From contig NZ_CP110001.1 in NCBI RefSeq assembly GCF_025947185.1, positions 1,054,001 to 1,118,000 of the forward strand: DNA of 64,000 bases. The letters are read 5' to 3'. Under the pieces are notes generated by a model that was not told where the DNA came from, did no database searches, and saw only the letters and a program-made list of their open reading frames with translations. The position numbers and the translations under genes were made by a program. This DNA comes from Flavobacterium sp. N2038 (lineage in GTDB: Bacteria; Bacteroidota; Bacteroidia; Flavobacteriales; Flavobacteriaceae). Shown here in pieces: positions 17,538-26,273 of this stretch. Position 1 is the first letter of the stretch. Each line of letters starts with the position of its first letter.

Positions 17538-17698
17538 ACCATATAAGTAATATAAGTTCATTTAAATTATAGTTTGCTTTCAAAATAAAAAAGCTCATTT
17601 TTGTCAAAGTCTGACTTTGATAAAGATGGGCTTTTCAAAATTATTATTTGTTCCCAAAAAAAAGTTATTTTTAAATGAACTTATATTACTTATATGGT
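17538..17698. repeat. Nested inverted-repeat element between phoB and phoR
   Basis: The outer arms at 17538-17566 and 17670-17698 are exact 29-base reverse complements (core ACCATATAAGTAATATAAG). Inside lies a second hairpin at 17588-17636 whose roughly 22-bp arms pair with only G-U exceptions around a 3-5 base loop. A 27-bp-arm relative is at 43590-43667, and a single arm at 56264-56288. Confidence 0.85.
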
Positions 17699-17741
17699 GA
17701 AAAAATAACCTTTAATTAGTTTTAATATTTTAACTATTTCA

Positions 17742-18827
17742 ATGAAAATTAATTTTAAAAAAACATACAAATTTGCTATTAAATCGGCATTATATATAAG
17801 TCTGTTTTCAACAGGATTTGTGATGATCCTAATGTCTTTATTCTATAAGAACCAATTGAAATATCAAATTGCATTTGGAACAATTTTTATCATTTCAATT
17901 TATATTTTCTCTTTTTTGGTTTTGCAATACCGTGTAGAACGTTTTATATATAGACGAGTTAAGAAAATTTATGATGAGGTTTCGCTGTTAGAATCTACAC
18001 CACTAATTAATCAACCGATAACGACCGATATGGAAACGCTTTCGCGTGAAGTAAAAAAGTTTGCTACGGATAAAAAACTTGAAATCGAAATGCTCGAAAT
18101 TCGGGAGCAATACCGAAGAGAATTTTTGGGTAATGTCTCTCACGAACTTAAGACGCCTTTATTTACAGTACAAGGTTATGTGTCGACCTTGCTGGATGGA
18201 GCGATGGATGATAAAAATATTCGCAAGAAATATTTAAAACGTGCCGAAAAAGGTGTTGAGCGATTGATTTATATTGTCGAAGATCTTGATATGATTACCA
18301 AACTTGAATCTGGTGATTTAAATTTGGTAATGACTGATTTTGATATTGTTGAACTAATTCAGAATGTGTTTGATTTACTGGAGATGAAAGCCGATAAAAA
18401 GAAAATCAAATTGGCTTTTGAAAGTAAAAATGTACAGTCAGTTATCATTCGCGGTGATCAGGACAGAATTCAGCAGGTTTTAGAAAATCTGATTGTCAAC
18501 TCAATAAAATACGGAAAAGAAGGCGGTTTGACCGAGGTTGGTGTAGTAAATCTTACCAAGAAAAAGGTTTTAATCCGAATTAGTGATAACGGAGAAGGTG
18601 TTGAAAAACAGAATATTTCAAGACTTTTTGAACGTTTTTACAGAGTTGATAAAAGCGGAACACGTTCTGAAGGTGGGTCCGGTTTAGGTTTAGCAATCGT
18701 AAAACATATTATTGAAGCTCATAAAGAGAAAGTTTACGTAGAAAGTGAGTTTGGAATTGGTTCTGAATTTTCTTTTACACTCGAAAAAGCACATAAAATA
18801 CAAAAACCGGAAGTTAAAAAATTGTAA
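17742..18827 (+). CDS. phoR: PhoR-like sensor histidine kinase
   Basis: 361 aa. Two membrane helices at about 12-34 and 42-62 have almost no periplasmic loop between them, so sensing is probably through membrane partners, as in PhoR. The H-box NVSHELKTPL has H134, the N-box is NLIVNSIKYG, and the ATP-lid motifs are SDNGEGV and GGSGLGLAIV. It lies 223 bases after the response regulator, with the nested repeat between, and before the porin. The phoR name rests on this context. Confidence 0.8.
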   Translation: MKINFKKTYKFAIKSALYISLFSTGFVMILMSLFYKNQLKYQIAFGTIFIISIYIFSFLVLQYRVERFIYRRVKKIYDEVSLLESTPLINQPITTDMETLSREVKKFATDKKLEIEMLEIREQYRREFLGNVSHELKTPLFTVQGYVSTLLDGAMDDKNIRKKYLKRAEKGVERLIYIVEDLDMITKLESGDLNLVMTDFDIVELIQNVFDLLEMKADKKKIKLAFESKNVQSVIIRGDQDRIQQVLENLIVNSIKYGKEGGLTEVGVVNLTKKKVLIRISDNGEGVEKQNISRLFERFYRVDKSGTRSEGGSGLGLAIVKHIIEAHKEKVYVESEFGIGSEFSFTLEKAHKIQKPEVKKL

Positions 18828-18893
18828 TTAAGGTTTCGTTAGAAGCTGTAAAATGCAGGTTTTAACATTAAATCAACATACGGTTTCAGGTCG

Positions 18894-18959
18894 TAACATT
18901 AAATTTTTATTATAGTAACATCTTGTTAATGATTTCTTAACATAGGTGAGTCATCTTTG
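18894..18959 (+). promoter_or_regulatory. PhoB-box-like array and -7 box, porin promoter
   Basis: TAACA at 18894, 18916 and 18938, plus TAATG at 18927, all fall on an 11-base register. Another pair (TAACA 18863, CAACA 18874) lies upstream, also 11 apart. The -7 box CATCTTTG is at 18952-18959, 14 bases after the start of the last repeat. Confidence 0.65.
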
Positions 18960-18986
18960 CATCCTGAAATTAAGGGTAATAGAAAA

Positions 18987-20282
18987 ATGATGAAAAAAAT
19001 AATTGCAGCAGTTTTATTTCTGCTTACTTACGGTGCTAATGCGCAGGAATTAAATAAGCAGGATGTAAAAAACGAGGTAATGCGTATTTTAGATTCGATT
19101 AACAAAGCAAAACTTCCGGAAACTAAATCCGGAGGAGGAGTTGAAGCGCATTGGTACGATCGAATTTCTTTAAGAGGTTATGCACAAGTAAGATACAATG
19201 GTTTGTTCTCTACAAACGACAAAATTACCTGCGACCAATGTGACAGATCCTGGGGAACAACTTCAACAGCTCCGGATGCAAAAGCCAACAACGGACTTTT
19301 TATTCGTCGTGCGCGTTTAGTGTTTTCTGGTCAGGTTCATCCAAATGTATTTTTCTATTTCCAGCCTGATTTTGCCAGTTCACCAGTAACTGGGATTCAA
19401 AATTTCGTTCAGATTCGTGATTTGTATTTTGATCTTTCTTTTGATAAAAAAAGAGAATACCGAGTTCGTGTGGGGCAAAGTAAAATTCCGTATGGATTCA
19501 CAAACATGCAGTCCAGTTCACAACGTTTAACATTGGATCGTGCAGATGCCATTAACAGTTCGATAGCAAATGAACGTGATTTAGGGTTGATTTTTTATTG
19601 GGCACCAGCCGAAATCAGAGAACGTTTTGAAATGTTGGTTAAAGATGGTTACAAAGGTTCGGGAGATTATGGAGTGTTTGCATTTGGAGTTTATAATGGA
19701 CAGATTGCTAATAAAATTGATGCAAACAGAGATTTGAATGTAGTAGCCAGAATATCGTATCCTTTTGTAATTGGCAGCCAGATTATAGAACCTGGAATTC
19801 AGGCCTATGATGGGAAATGGGCTTTTACAGATGAAATTTCTACCGGTGTTATTGTGAATGATCCTAAATATGTGAAAGATGAAAGAATAGGTGCAACTTT
19901 TGTTTTGTACCCAAAACCTTTCGGTATTCAAACGGAATATAATATTGGTAAAGGGCCTCGCTATAACCCTTTAACAAACACTGTTGATCAAACCAGTTTA
20001 AATGGAGGGTATGTTTTGCTAAACTATAAATTGGATATCAAAAAACAGCGTATATATCCTTTCGCTCAATTTCAATATTATGACGGAGGTAAGAAATATG
20101 AAAAAGACGCCAGAAGCTATGTTGTCAGGGATTACGAATTTGGTATCGAATGGCAACCAATCAAAGCATTAGAATTAACAGCCGAATATGTTGTAGCCGA
20201 TAGATCTTATGTAGATAGTGCCCGCCCGATTAATAGACAAGAAGGTAATCTGTTGCGTTTACAAGCGCAGTTTAATTTCTAG
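18987..20282 (+). CDS. OprO/OprP-type phosphate-selective porin
   Basis: 431 aa. A signal peptide ends at GANAQ, then a short coiled segment, then a beta-barrel with RGYAQVRYNGL, FIRRARLVFSGQVHPNVFFY, RVGQSKIPYGFTNMQSS and a C-terminal aromatic residue (RLQAQFNF). This is the O/P porin family, named for the Pseudomonas phosphate and polyphosphate channels, although many members have other substrates. The linked two-component genes and promoter array support phosphate. I chose the ATG at 18987; a TTG at 18957 lies in the -7 box. Confidence 0.85.
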   Translation: MMKKIIAAVLFLLTYGANAQELNKQDVKNEVMRILDSINKAKLPETKSGGGVEAHWYDRISLRGYAQVRYNGLFSTNDKITCDQCDRSWGTTSTAPDAKANNGLFIRRARLVFSGQVHPNVFFYFQPDFASSPVTGIQNFVQIRDLYFDLSFDKKREYRVRVGQSKIPYGFTNMQSSSQRLTLDRADAINSSIANERDLGLIFYWAPAEIRERFEMLVKDGYKGSGDYGVFAFGVYNGQIANKIDANRDLNVVARISYPFVIGSQIIEPGIQAYDGKWAFTDEISTGVIVNDPKYVKDERIGATFVLYPKPFGIQTEYNIGKGPRYNPLTNTVDQTSLNGGYVLLNYKLDIKKQRIYPFAQFQYYDGGKKYEKDARSYVVRDYEFGIEWQPIKALELTAEYVVADRSYVDSARPINRQEGNLLRLQAQFNF

Positions 20283-20285
20283 AAA

Positions 20286-21356
20286 TTAGTCTTCAAAAAC
20301 AGAAAATAACGAGTCCCAGTCAATTTCATTTTTAAATTGGGACAATCCTTTAAACGACTTTACTTTTGATAGATCTTCAATCGTAAAGTCGTCTTGCATT
20401 GCATAGGGTACAAGATTTTCTTCCTGAAGTTTTATCGCCAGATATTCCTGCTCATATTGTCCGGGAGTTGGGATAAAAAAAGCTTTTTTGCCTAGTTTAG
20501 CCAAATCCATTACAGTTGTATAACCAGAGCGGCACAATACAAATTCACTTTCGTTAAAAGTTTGCTCGAGTTGTTTAGAGTTCATGAAATTATAATAAGT
20601 AACATTTCCTGCCTGCCACTTACTCTGCACTTTTTCAACGAGACCTTGTACAAAAACAACTTTGCCTTTATAATTAGCAACTTCCTTTTGAAGTTTTTCG
20701 TCTAAGAATGTGCGTTGAGGTTCTGGTCCGGATAAAATAATCATTAAGTCATAAACTTTGTCGATTTCCTTTTGGCGCATCCGACTCAACGGACCAATAT
20801 ATTTTAAATTGAGATGATTGGTTTTTAAATGACCTAAATCACCCGTAAGATTCGTTTTCTCATTAGAATCAGGAACCCAGCATTCTGTATATTTTTTTAT
20901 AAAATACTGGTGACATTTACTAGTAAACCAGGTAGTATTTCCGGTCATAACATTCAATTGATGCGTCATAAAAACCGATGGGACTTTTTTACTGAAGACT
21001 CCCAGTCGATTATCAGATATAATGCCGTCAATTCCGTGTTTTTTGATCCACGAATTCACCACTTTTTTTTCGTCCAAAATGGCAGTGATCATTTTGGGTA
21101 AATTTTTAATTAGTTTCCATTTAAAATTTTTGCCATTTTTAGCATATTCAATATGGTAGGAGGGCAACTCCAGAGTTTGTATATATGGAAATTCTTTTCT
21201 TAATAGAGCCAAAGCAACACCATCAGAAGCGATAATCGGAATGAATTTATTTTCCTGAAGCGCTTTGATAATCGGGATGCATCGGGTGGCATGGCCTAAT
21301 CCCCAGTTTAACGGAGCAACTAATATAGTTTTGTTAGCAGAATAGTCAATGCTCAT
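20286..21356 (-). CDS. MurG-like GT-B glycosyltransferase
   Basis: 356 aa. The N-terminal ILVAPLNWGLGHATRCIPII has the glycine-rich acceptor-side loop of MurG-type enzymes. The C-terminal half carries VLCRSGYTTVMDLAKLGK and FIPTPGQYEQEYLA, the nucleotide-sugar-binding pattern of GT28. No membrane helix is seen. The acceptor is unknown. It converges with the porin gene, with only 3 bases between the stop codons. Confidence 0.78.
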   Translation of the reverse strand: MSIDYSANKTILVAPLNWGLGHATRCIPIIKALQENKFIPIIASDGVALALLRKEFPYIQTLELPSYHIEYAKNGKNFKWKLIKNLPKMITAILDEKKVVNSWIKKHGIDGIISDNRLGVFSKKVPSVFMTHQLNVMTGNTTWFTSKCHQYFIKKYTECWVPDSNEKTNLTGDLGHLKTNHLNLKYIGPLSRMRQKEIDKVYDLMIILSGPEPQRTFLDEKLQKEVANYKGKVVFVQGLVEKVQSKWQAGNVTYYNFMNSKQLEQTFNESEFVLCRSGYTTVMDLAKLGKKAFFIPTPGQYEQEYLAIKLQEENLVPYAMQDDFTIEDLSKVKSFKGLSQFKNEIDWDSLFSVFED

Positions 21357-21435
21357 AATTTAACGCTTTTTGAAAACGAAGATAAAGAAATATGTTTTTT
21401 ATGGTATTTCGCACACATTACTAAATTATTAATTT

Positions 21436-21605
21436 AAGATTCTGAGGCTCTAAGGTTCTAAGATGCTAAGATATTATGGGTCTGAGGTTCTGGATATAGT
21501 TTTAATGATCTAAGATTTTAACAAAAAAAGCCGAACGTAAGTTCGGCTTTTTAAATTTTCGTATTTCAATAACTTGGCACCTTAGTATCTCAGTACCTCA
21601 GAACC
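21436..21605. repeat. Phased CTAAGGTTCTAAG repeats flanking a hairpin
   Basis: At 21436-21490, words TTCTGAGG, CTCTAAGG, TTCTAAGA and TGCTAAGA follow each other about every 8 bases. At 21570-21605 the near reverse complement appears (CACCTTAG, TATCTCAG, TACCTCAG). Together they make an outer imperfect inverted repeat around the terminator at 21523-21552. A single array lies at 51670-51706. Confidence 0.7.
21523..21552 (-). terminator. Terminator of the Lys/Ala-rich protein gene
   Basis: GCCGAAC-GTAA-GTTCGGC, with an A7 run before it and T5 after, can act on either strand. It lies 58 bases beyond the stop of the gene ending at 21611. Confidence 0.85.
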
Positions 21606-21610
21606 TTTCC

Positions 21611-22243
21611 CTAATCCTGAATATAAGTTTTGTTTCCGTTTTTGTTAATGTAGTATTTACCACCTCTTGGTCCTGTGTAAACTTTTTTTCCGTTGTATTC
21701 TCCGGTAACTTTATCAGCTACTTTTGGAGCTTTTTCGTTCGTTTCTTTTAAAGTTTTAGTGGTTGTTTTTGAAGCAGTTTTTTTTGCTGTTTTTTTTGCT
21801 GTTTCAGCATCCTTTTTTACAGATTTGCTGGCAGCATCAGCTTTGTCTGCTGTTTTTTTTGCGTCTGCTTTTGTGCTTTCTGCTTTGTCAGCGGCTTTTG
21901 TCGCTTTTGTCGCTTCACTTTTAGCTTTTGTTGCTTCTTTGTTTGCTGTTTTTTTGGCAGCAGTTGCTGATTCTTTTGCTTTGGCAGTTTCTTTATCGGC
22001 TGTTTTTTTAGCAGCGCTTGCAGATTCTTTCTTCGCTTTTGTAGATGCATCTGTTGCTTTGTCAGCAGATTTTTTAGCTTTATCAGCTTCTTTTTTAGCA
22101 TCAGACTTAGCTTTAGCAGCATCAGATTTTGCTTTTTTAGCAGATGCTTCGGTTTTACTCTTAGTTGTTTTTGCGGCAGTCTCCTGAGCGTAAAAATTAG
22201 AAGAGAAAACGACTATAAAACAAAGTAATAATAATTTTTTCAT
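21611..22243 (-). CDS. Secreted Lys/Ala-rich coiled protein with PBCV-type basic adaptor tail
   Basis: 210 aa. A signal peptide ends SNFYAQ. Residues about 25-170 are low-complexity KKAKSDAAKAKSDAKKEADK-type repeats that should form a long charged helix, like histone H1 or LEA tails. The C-terminal 33 residues form a compact unit, GEYNGKKVYTGPRGGKYYI, then NKNGNKTYI. This GPRGGKYYI core is what I recognise as the PBCV-specific basic adaptor domain, first seen in chlorovirus proteins. Function unknown; cell-envelope or nucleic-acid binding is possible. Confidence 0.75.
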   Translation of the reverse strand: MKKLLLLCFIVVFSSNFYAQETAAKTTKSKTEASAKKAKSDAAKAKSDAKKEADKAKKSADKATDASTKAKKESASAAKKTADKETAKAKESATAAKKTANKEATKAKSEATKATKAADKAESTKADAKKTADKADAASKSVKKDAETAKKTAKKTASKTTTKTLKETNEKAPKVADKVTGEYNGKKVYTGPRGGKYYINKNGNKTYIQD

Positions 22244-22306
22244 AAGGTTAAGAGTTTAAATTTCAATTAAAATTAATCAATTTATTCTTAGCTTTTTTGC
22301 AAATTA

Positions 22307-25300
22307 TTAAAAATAAGCACGAAGCTGAACATTTCCTGTATGAACGGTTGTTCCGGTTTCGCTTTTTCGTCCCTGGTAATTTAAATTAACGTCTAAAAAG
22401 GAGGTGATGTTTTTTTGCAAAAGTAATTTCCAGACTAAATTTTGCCCTGCCTGAAGACCTTCGAGCATTTGAAATCCTACAGATGAAAATTCATTTCCGT
22501 TGAATTTGTTTTCATAAAAAGAAAACTCCCCGTTTAATGTTATTTTCTTTTCCCCGGCAAACGAAAAAGAAGTTCCAAGTCGGTTTTGAACTAAAGTCTC
22601 AAAATTTCCAATCTGATTTTCTTTGTTCTGAAATTCGTAAAAGAAATCCAGACTTGTGTTTTTAGAAAATAAATAACTGATTTTTGGGGCAATTTGATAC
22701 CCTTTCAGATCATAGTTTTTCTCGGTAAAATCTTTAGAAATCAGATCTGTTTTTATTGTTTTGGTAAAAAAATTAAACAGCCAGCTTTTTTGTAACAAGT
22801 GTGTATATTGTAATTGGTGTGAATTGTTTTTGACATTTTGTGAACCAACCGACAGTAGATTTTTTCCTTTATTAACCAAGTAAGAATACGTTACAGAATG
22901 TTTCTGTTTACCTCTATTATAGAATAAACTGTTTCTAAAACTCGAATTCAATCCCAGAATATTTTCTTCAGAAGAATCAAAAGGATTTAGTTCCAGACTA
23001 CCGCCTTCGCTTTTTACTTTTCGATCCATAATAAAGGAAGTCTGATTATAGAAATAAGAAATAATTTTTTTGAGGCCTTTTTCATTTTGCCATTGCAACG
23101 GGTTCAAAGTCACAGATTGAGAAAATTTGTTTTGGTTTGTTTTAATATAAACCTGATTAGGCAAAAAGATTCTAATGTATCTCGCTTGATCTGCATAAGC
23201 TGCGACTTCAAATTCTTCTAATTCCTGTATTCCGTTTCCGTTATAATCATTCCACGTATAGACACCTTGACCGGTTGGAACTTCGATATAAGTAAATTCC
23301 TGTTGTGCAATTGTTCCGGAACTGGTTTCGTACGCAGTTCCAATTTGCATAAACTGATTGAAAAAGCGATCATTGTATAAAATTCGCGAATTTAATGATG
23401 GTTCATTTTTTCTTGTTTTATCAGTAAAATCTAAGTTTCTGTAACTGGCATAAACGGCCAGATCGGTCTTTTTGTTTTGGATTAATTTTGACTTTAAATA
23501 ATAAGTTTGAGAATTGTTTACATGTTGTAATAATCCGTTTTGCAAACTATCATTTCGACGTTGTAAAAAACCTAATTCAACAAAAACTTTTGTACTGTCT
23601 CCACGACCAATAAAAGTGCCGAATTCAGAAAATCTTTGGCTTAAAGCCGAAAACTGATTGGTGATTTTGTCTTTTTCCTGATTGTCCTCAAGCTGCATAC
23701 TTGCACCAACCCAGTTTTTGCCAAAATGATATTTTGTTCGGGTTTGATTTCTAATGAATTTTGAAGTCGAAGCTGTGGCATCTGAATTTAAAAAACTGCC
23801 TTGATTTTCTACAGTCCAGTTTTTCAGCTTAAAGAATGCTGTTGTAGTATGCCGCGCTCCCGAGTAGCTTTCGGTAAAATCAAGTTTCTCAAACTGATAG
23901 CTGAAAAGACCAATGTTTGAGGTTTCTTTTTTTGAAAACAAATCAAAATTTAATCCCGTAACGAGTAAACTTTGATTCCCCGATAAGGTTGTGTTTAAAT
24001 TCCAGTCGCGATTAAATTCGATATTATACAAACGCTCAACCGATTTAAAATTTTCCTGCACAAACTGATAATTAACAAAAGCATCCAATGTCCAGCTTCT
24101 GGTAAAAAGACGCTTTTTGATGTTGGTTTTAAAAGCGATTCCTTCGTTGTTGCCATCATCAAGAGTAGAGAATAAATTTTTATCATTATTACTTATGGCA
24201 ATTTCAAAATCGGCAAGAGTTTTTTCATTAGGATTGTATTTTCCAAGAAAAGTGGCAACCTGAAGTTTTATGGGCGCAATCAATTGTACAATGGGTTCGT
24301 AATTTCCTTGGGGAATACCGTTTTGAGGGGATACATATTCGTAAATTCTCTCGACCGAAGTATTATTTTGAATGATATAATTACCAAGATTATTGCCCAC
24401 CAGACTAAATTTTACATTGTATAAAACCTCTGTGGCGTCTTTAGAATATTCATAAACTTCGACTGAATTGATTAAAGTTTTTTTATACAAAATTTTGTTG
24501 TCAGCATAAGTATCTTCATATGCAGAAGGTGCTTTCATTAAATTTGGATCATCTCCGGCCTGACTTAAAATCTGAACCTGATCTGTGGAAAGATTTTGCT
24601 GTAAAGGCTGATTTTTTAAATCGCTTTCAGAATATAAATAACCTCCAAAACTCCAGTTTTTATTTTCATGTGTTCCTCCAGCATAAGTTACCAGACGATT
24701 GTAGTTTCGTTCAGAATATTGGTATTCAACATTAATTCGCATTTCAGATGTGATTGTGAATAGCGAAGTAAAAACAATTTCACCTGCATTGTAATCAATC
24801 ACATAGTCATTGTTTTCTCCACGCTTTAGTAAAACGCCGTTTACATAAACACGCTCAGAACCAGAAATAACTAAAACGTATAATTCGCCATTTTGACCTT
24901 TCAGTTTGTAGGGACCCTGATTTCCTTCCTGACCTGTAAAGGTACTTTTTGCATATTGACCCTTTACAAATGAAACTGATGCAAAAACATTGGTTTTACT
25001 TTTGCCGGTATCAAAATCAAAATTGGCAGATAGCCCCTGAACTTTTTTATTGAAATTTAAAAATTGGGTTTTTCGGTTTTCTAAAAAGATATCTCCTGCA
25101 CGAATGTTCCAGTCATCGCTAAAAAGTTCCATAAAAATATTGTCAAACTGATCTAGTTTTTGCGAATATCCGCCATCCTGTAGCGGAATATTGTTATCCT
25201 GTAGCGAGGCCCGTAAACTCACTTTGTCGGATAATTTTCCGGTAATTTGTAAATCAAGATTAGAGTTTAAAACTGTATTTTGATTATTCCCGACAGTAAG

Positions 25301-25738
25301 GCCTCTGGTAATACTACCCGAAGTATTTAAACCATCAAAAGGAGTGACTTTTTTATCATTTGCATTCTCAATTCGGTATAGTTTTTCGGTGCCAACATCA
25401 TTGGTTACGATCTGATCAGATTTATAAAGGCTATATTCTTTAGTAATAAAATCAGGATAGGTAAGATAATTGATAATTAAAGTGTCAGAAACAGCATTAT
25501 ATTTTTCGTTTAAAAGAAGTGTACCTTTTTGGAAATCAATTTTATAAAAAGTAGCGTCGACAGCTTCATTTTTAGTATTTAAAAGTTCAAAGAAGTCAGG
25601 GTTAATACTGAATTTCTCCAAATGAATAGTGTCGCGTGTTGCAATTACTTTTTTGGTTTTGTACGCTGATTCGGTATCCTGAGCCTGAAGCGCAGAAAAC
25701 CAGATGAAAACCGTAAAAAACAGTAATTTTTTCAACAT
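22307..25738 (-). CDS. Large outer-membrane beta-barrel-type protein, function unknown
   Basis: 1143 aa. A signal peptide ends ALQAQD. Conserved-looking blocks are SGSITRGLTVGNNQNTVLNS, LSDKVSLRASLQDNNIPLQD, FTGQEGNQGPYKLKGQNGE, ISGSERVYVNGVLLKRGEN and DYNGNGIQELEEFE. The second half has alternating strands and ends in an aromatic residue (VQLRAYF), as in outer-membrane barrels. It is much smaller than SprA, and I cannot place it in a named family. A -7 box TACTTTTG (25768-25761) precedes the ATG. Confidence 0.7.
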   Translation of the reverse strand: MLKKLLFFTVFIWFSALQAQDTESAYKTKKVIATRDTIHLEKFSINPDFFELLNTKNEAVDATFYKIDFQKGTLLLNEKYNAVSDTLIINYLTYPDFITKEYSLYKSDQIVTNDVGTEKLYRIENANDKKVTPFDGLNTSGSITRGLTVGNNQNTVLNSNLDLQITGKLSDKVSLRASLQDNNIPLQDGGYSQKLDQFDNIFMELFSDDWNIRAGDIFLENRKTQFLNFNKKVQGLSANFDFDTGKSKTNVFASVSFVKGQYAKSTFTGQEGNQGPYKLKGQNGELYVLVISGSERVYVNGVLLKRGENNDYVIDYNAGEIVFTSLFTITSEMRINVEYQYSERNYNRLVTYAGGTHENKNWSFGGYLYSESDLKNQPLQQNLSTDQVQILSQAGDDPNLMKAPSAYEDTYADNKILYKKTLINSVEVYEYSKDATEVLYNVKFSLVGNNLGNYIIQNNTSVERIYEYVSPQNGIPQGNYEPIVQLIAPIKLQVATFLGKYNPNEKTLADFEIAISNNDKNLFSTLDDGNNEGIAFKTNIKKRLFTRSWTLDAFVNYQFVQENFKSVERLYNIEFNRDWNLNTTLSGNQSLLVTGLNFDLFSKKETSNIGLFSYQFEKLDFTESYSGARHTTTAFFKLKNWTVENQGSFLNSDATASTSKFIRNQTRTKYHFGKNWVGASMQLEDNQEKDKITNQFSALSQRFSEFGTFIGRGDSTKVFVELGFLQRRNDSLQNGLLQHVNNSQTYYLKSKLIQNKKTDLAVYASYRNLDFTDKTRKNEPSLNSRILYNDRFFNQFMQIGTAYETSSGTIAQQEFTYIEVPTGQGVYTWNDYNGNGIQELEEFEVAAYADQARYIRIFLPNQVYIKTNQNKFSQSVTLNPLQWQNEKGLKKIISYFYNQTSFIMDRKVKSEGGSLELNPFDSSEENILGLNSSFRNSLFYNRGKQKHSVTYSYLVNKGKNLLSVGSQNVKNNSHQLQYTHLLQKSWLFNFFTKTIKTDLISKDFTEKNYDLKGYQIAPKISYLFSKNTSLDFFYEFQNKENQIGNFETLVQNRLGTSFSFAGEKKITLNGEFSFYENKFNGNEFSSVGFQMLEGLQAGQNLVWKLLLQKNITSFLDVNLNYQGRKSETGTTVHTGNVQLRAYF

Positions 25739-25834
25739 AAATACTTTAACTCTAAAAAGCCAAAAGTAGTATTTATAATTGGGAATTGTTGGTTGGAAAT
25801 TTTAGTTTGTTAAGGAACAAAATAGGTGTTACAC

Positions 25835-26068
25835 TTATCTTTTGAGATATAGTATTACGAAAATTAAAATAACCGAAAGTAATAACAAAAGTATAATAAC
25901 AGAATCAGGATGGGCATAATTAGTATGCCATCCAAGCTCTCTTGTTTTTTTAGGAAAATATAATCGTTTATCTTTTGGATTATAATAAAACATTCCCCAA
26001 ATCCAATTTTTAGGATCATTTTCCCACTCATTTCTATCCTTTTTATTGGGTTCGTCGTAATTTTTCAT
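25835..26068 (-). CDS. DUF5808-like small membrane protein
   Basis: 77 aa. The soluble part has NWIWGMFYYNPKDKRLYFPK and ELGWHTNYAHP, the W-G-x-FYYNPxDxR...GWxxN pattern of DUF5808, followed by one C-terminal membrane helix (about 56-75). The family is of unknown function. It stands alone between the 1143-aa outer-membrane protein and the AraC regulator. Confidence 0.7.
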   Translation of the reverse strand: MKNYDEPNKKDRNEWENDPKNWIWGMFYYNPKDKRLYFPKKTRELGWHTNYAHPDSVIILLLLLSVILIFVILYLKR

Positions 26069-26273
26069 ATTTATAAAGGATCAGGATTCTCGTTTTTTTA
26101 ATTATAGTAAATTTAGTTAAACATTAATAATTAAAGAGTTATCTTAAGTTTTAAATGTAAAAAATGAATCTTTTATGAATTGGGTATCAATCATGATTTG
26201 AGAATATTTTTAAAATTATTCTAACAGGAATCAATTTTTTTTAGCTTTGTTCAGGATATAATAAACTTATTTT

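Noticed and set aside
18957..18986. Upstream TTG starts that lengthen several genes (porin, tyrS at 9304, TonB receptor at 16634, LuxE-like at 11780).
   Set aside because: Each TTG is part of a TAnnTTTG-type -7 box, so it would not be transcribed within the mRNA; later starts were chosen.
21693..22187. A 164-aa plus-strand frame opposite the Lys/Ala-rich protein, rich in Phe, Ala and Val.
   Set aside because: It is the antisense reading of a highly repetitive Lys/Ala coding sequence; no signal, promoter or family supports it.
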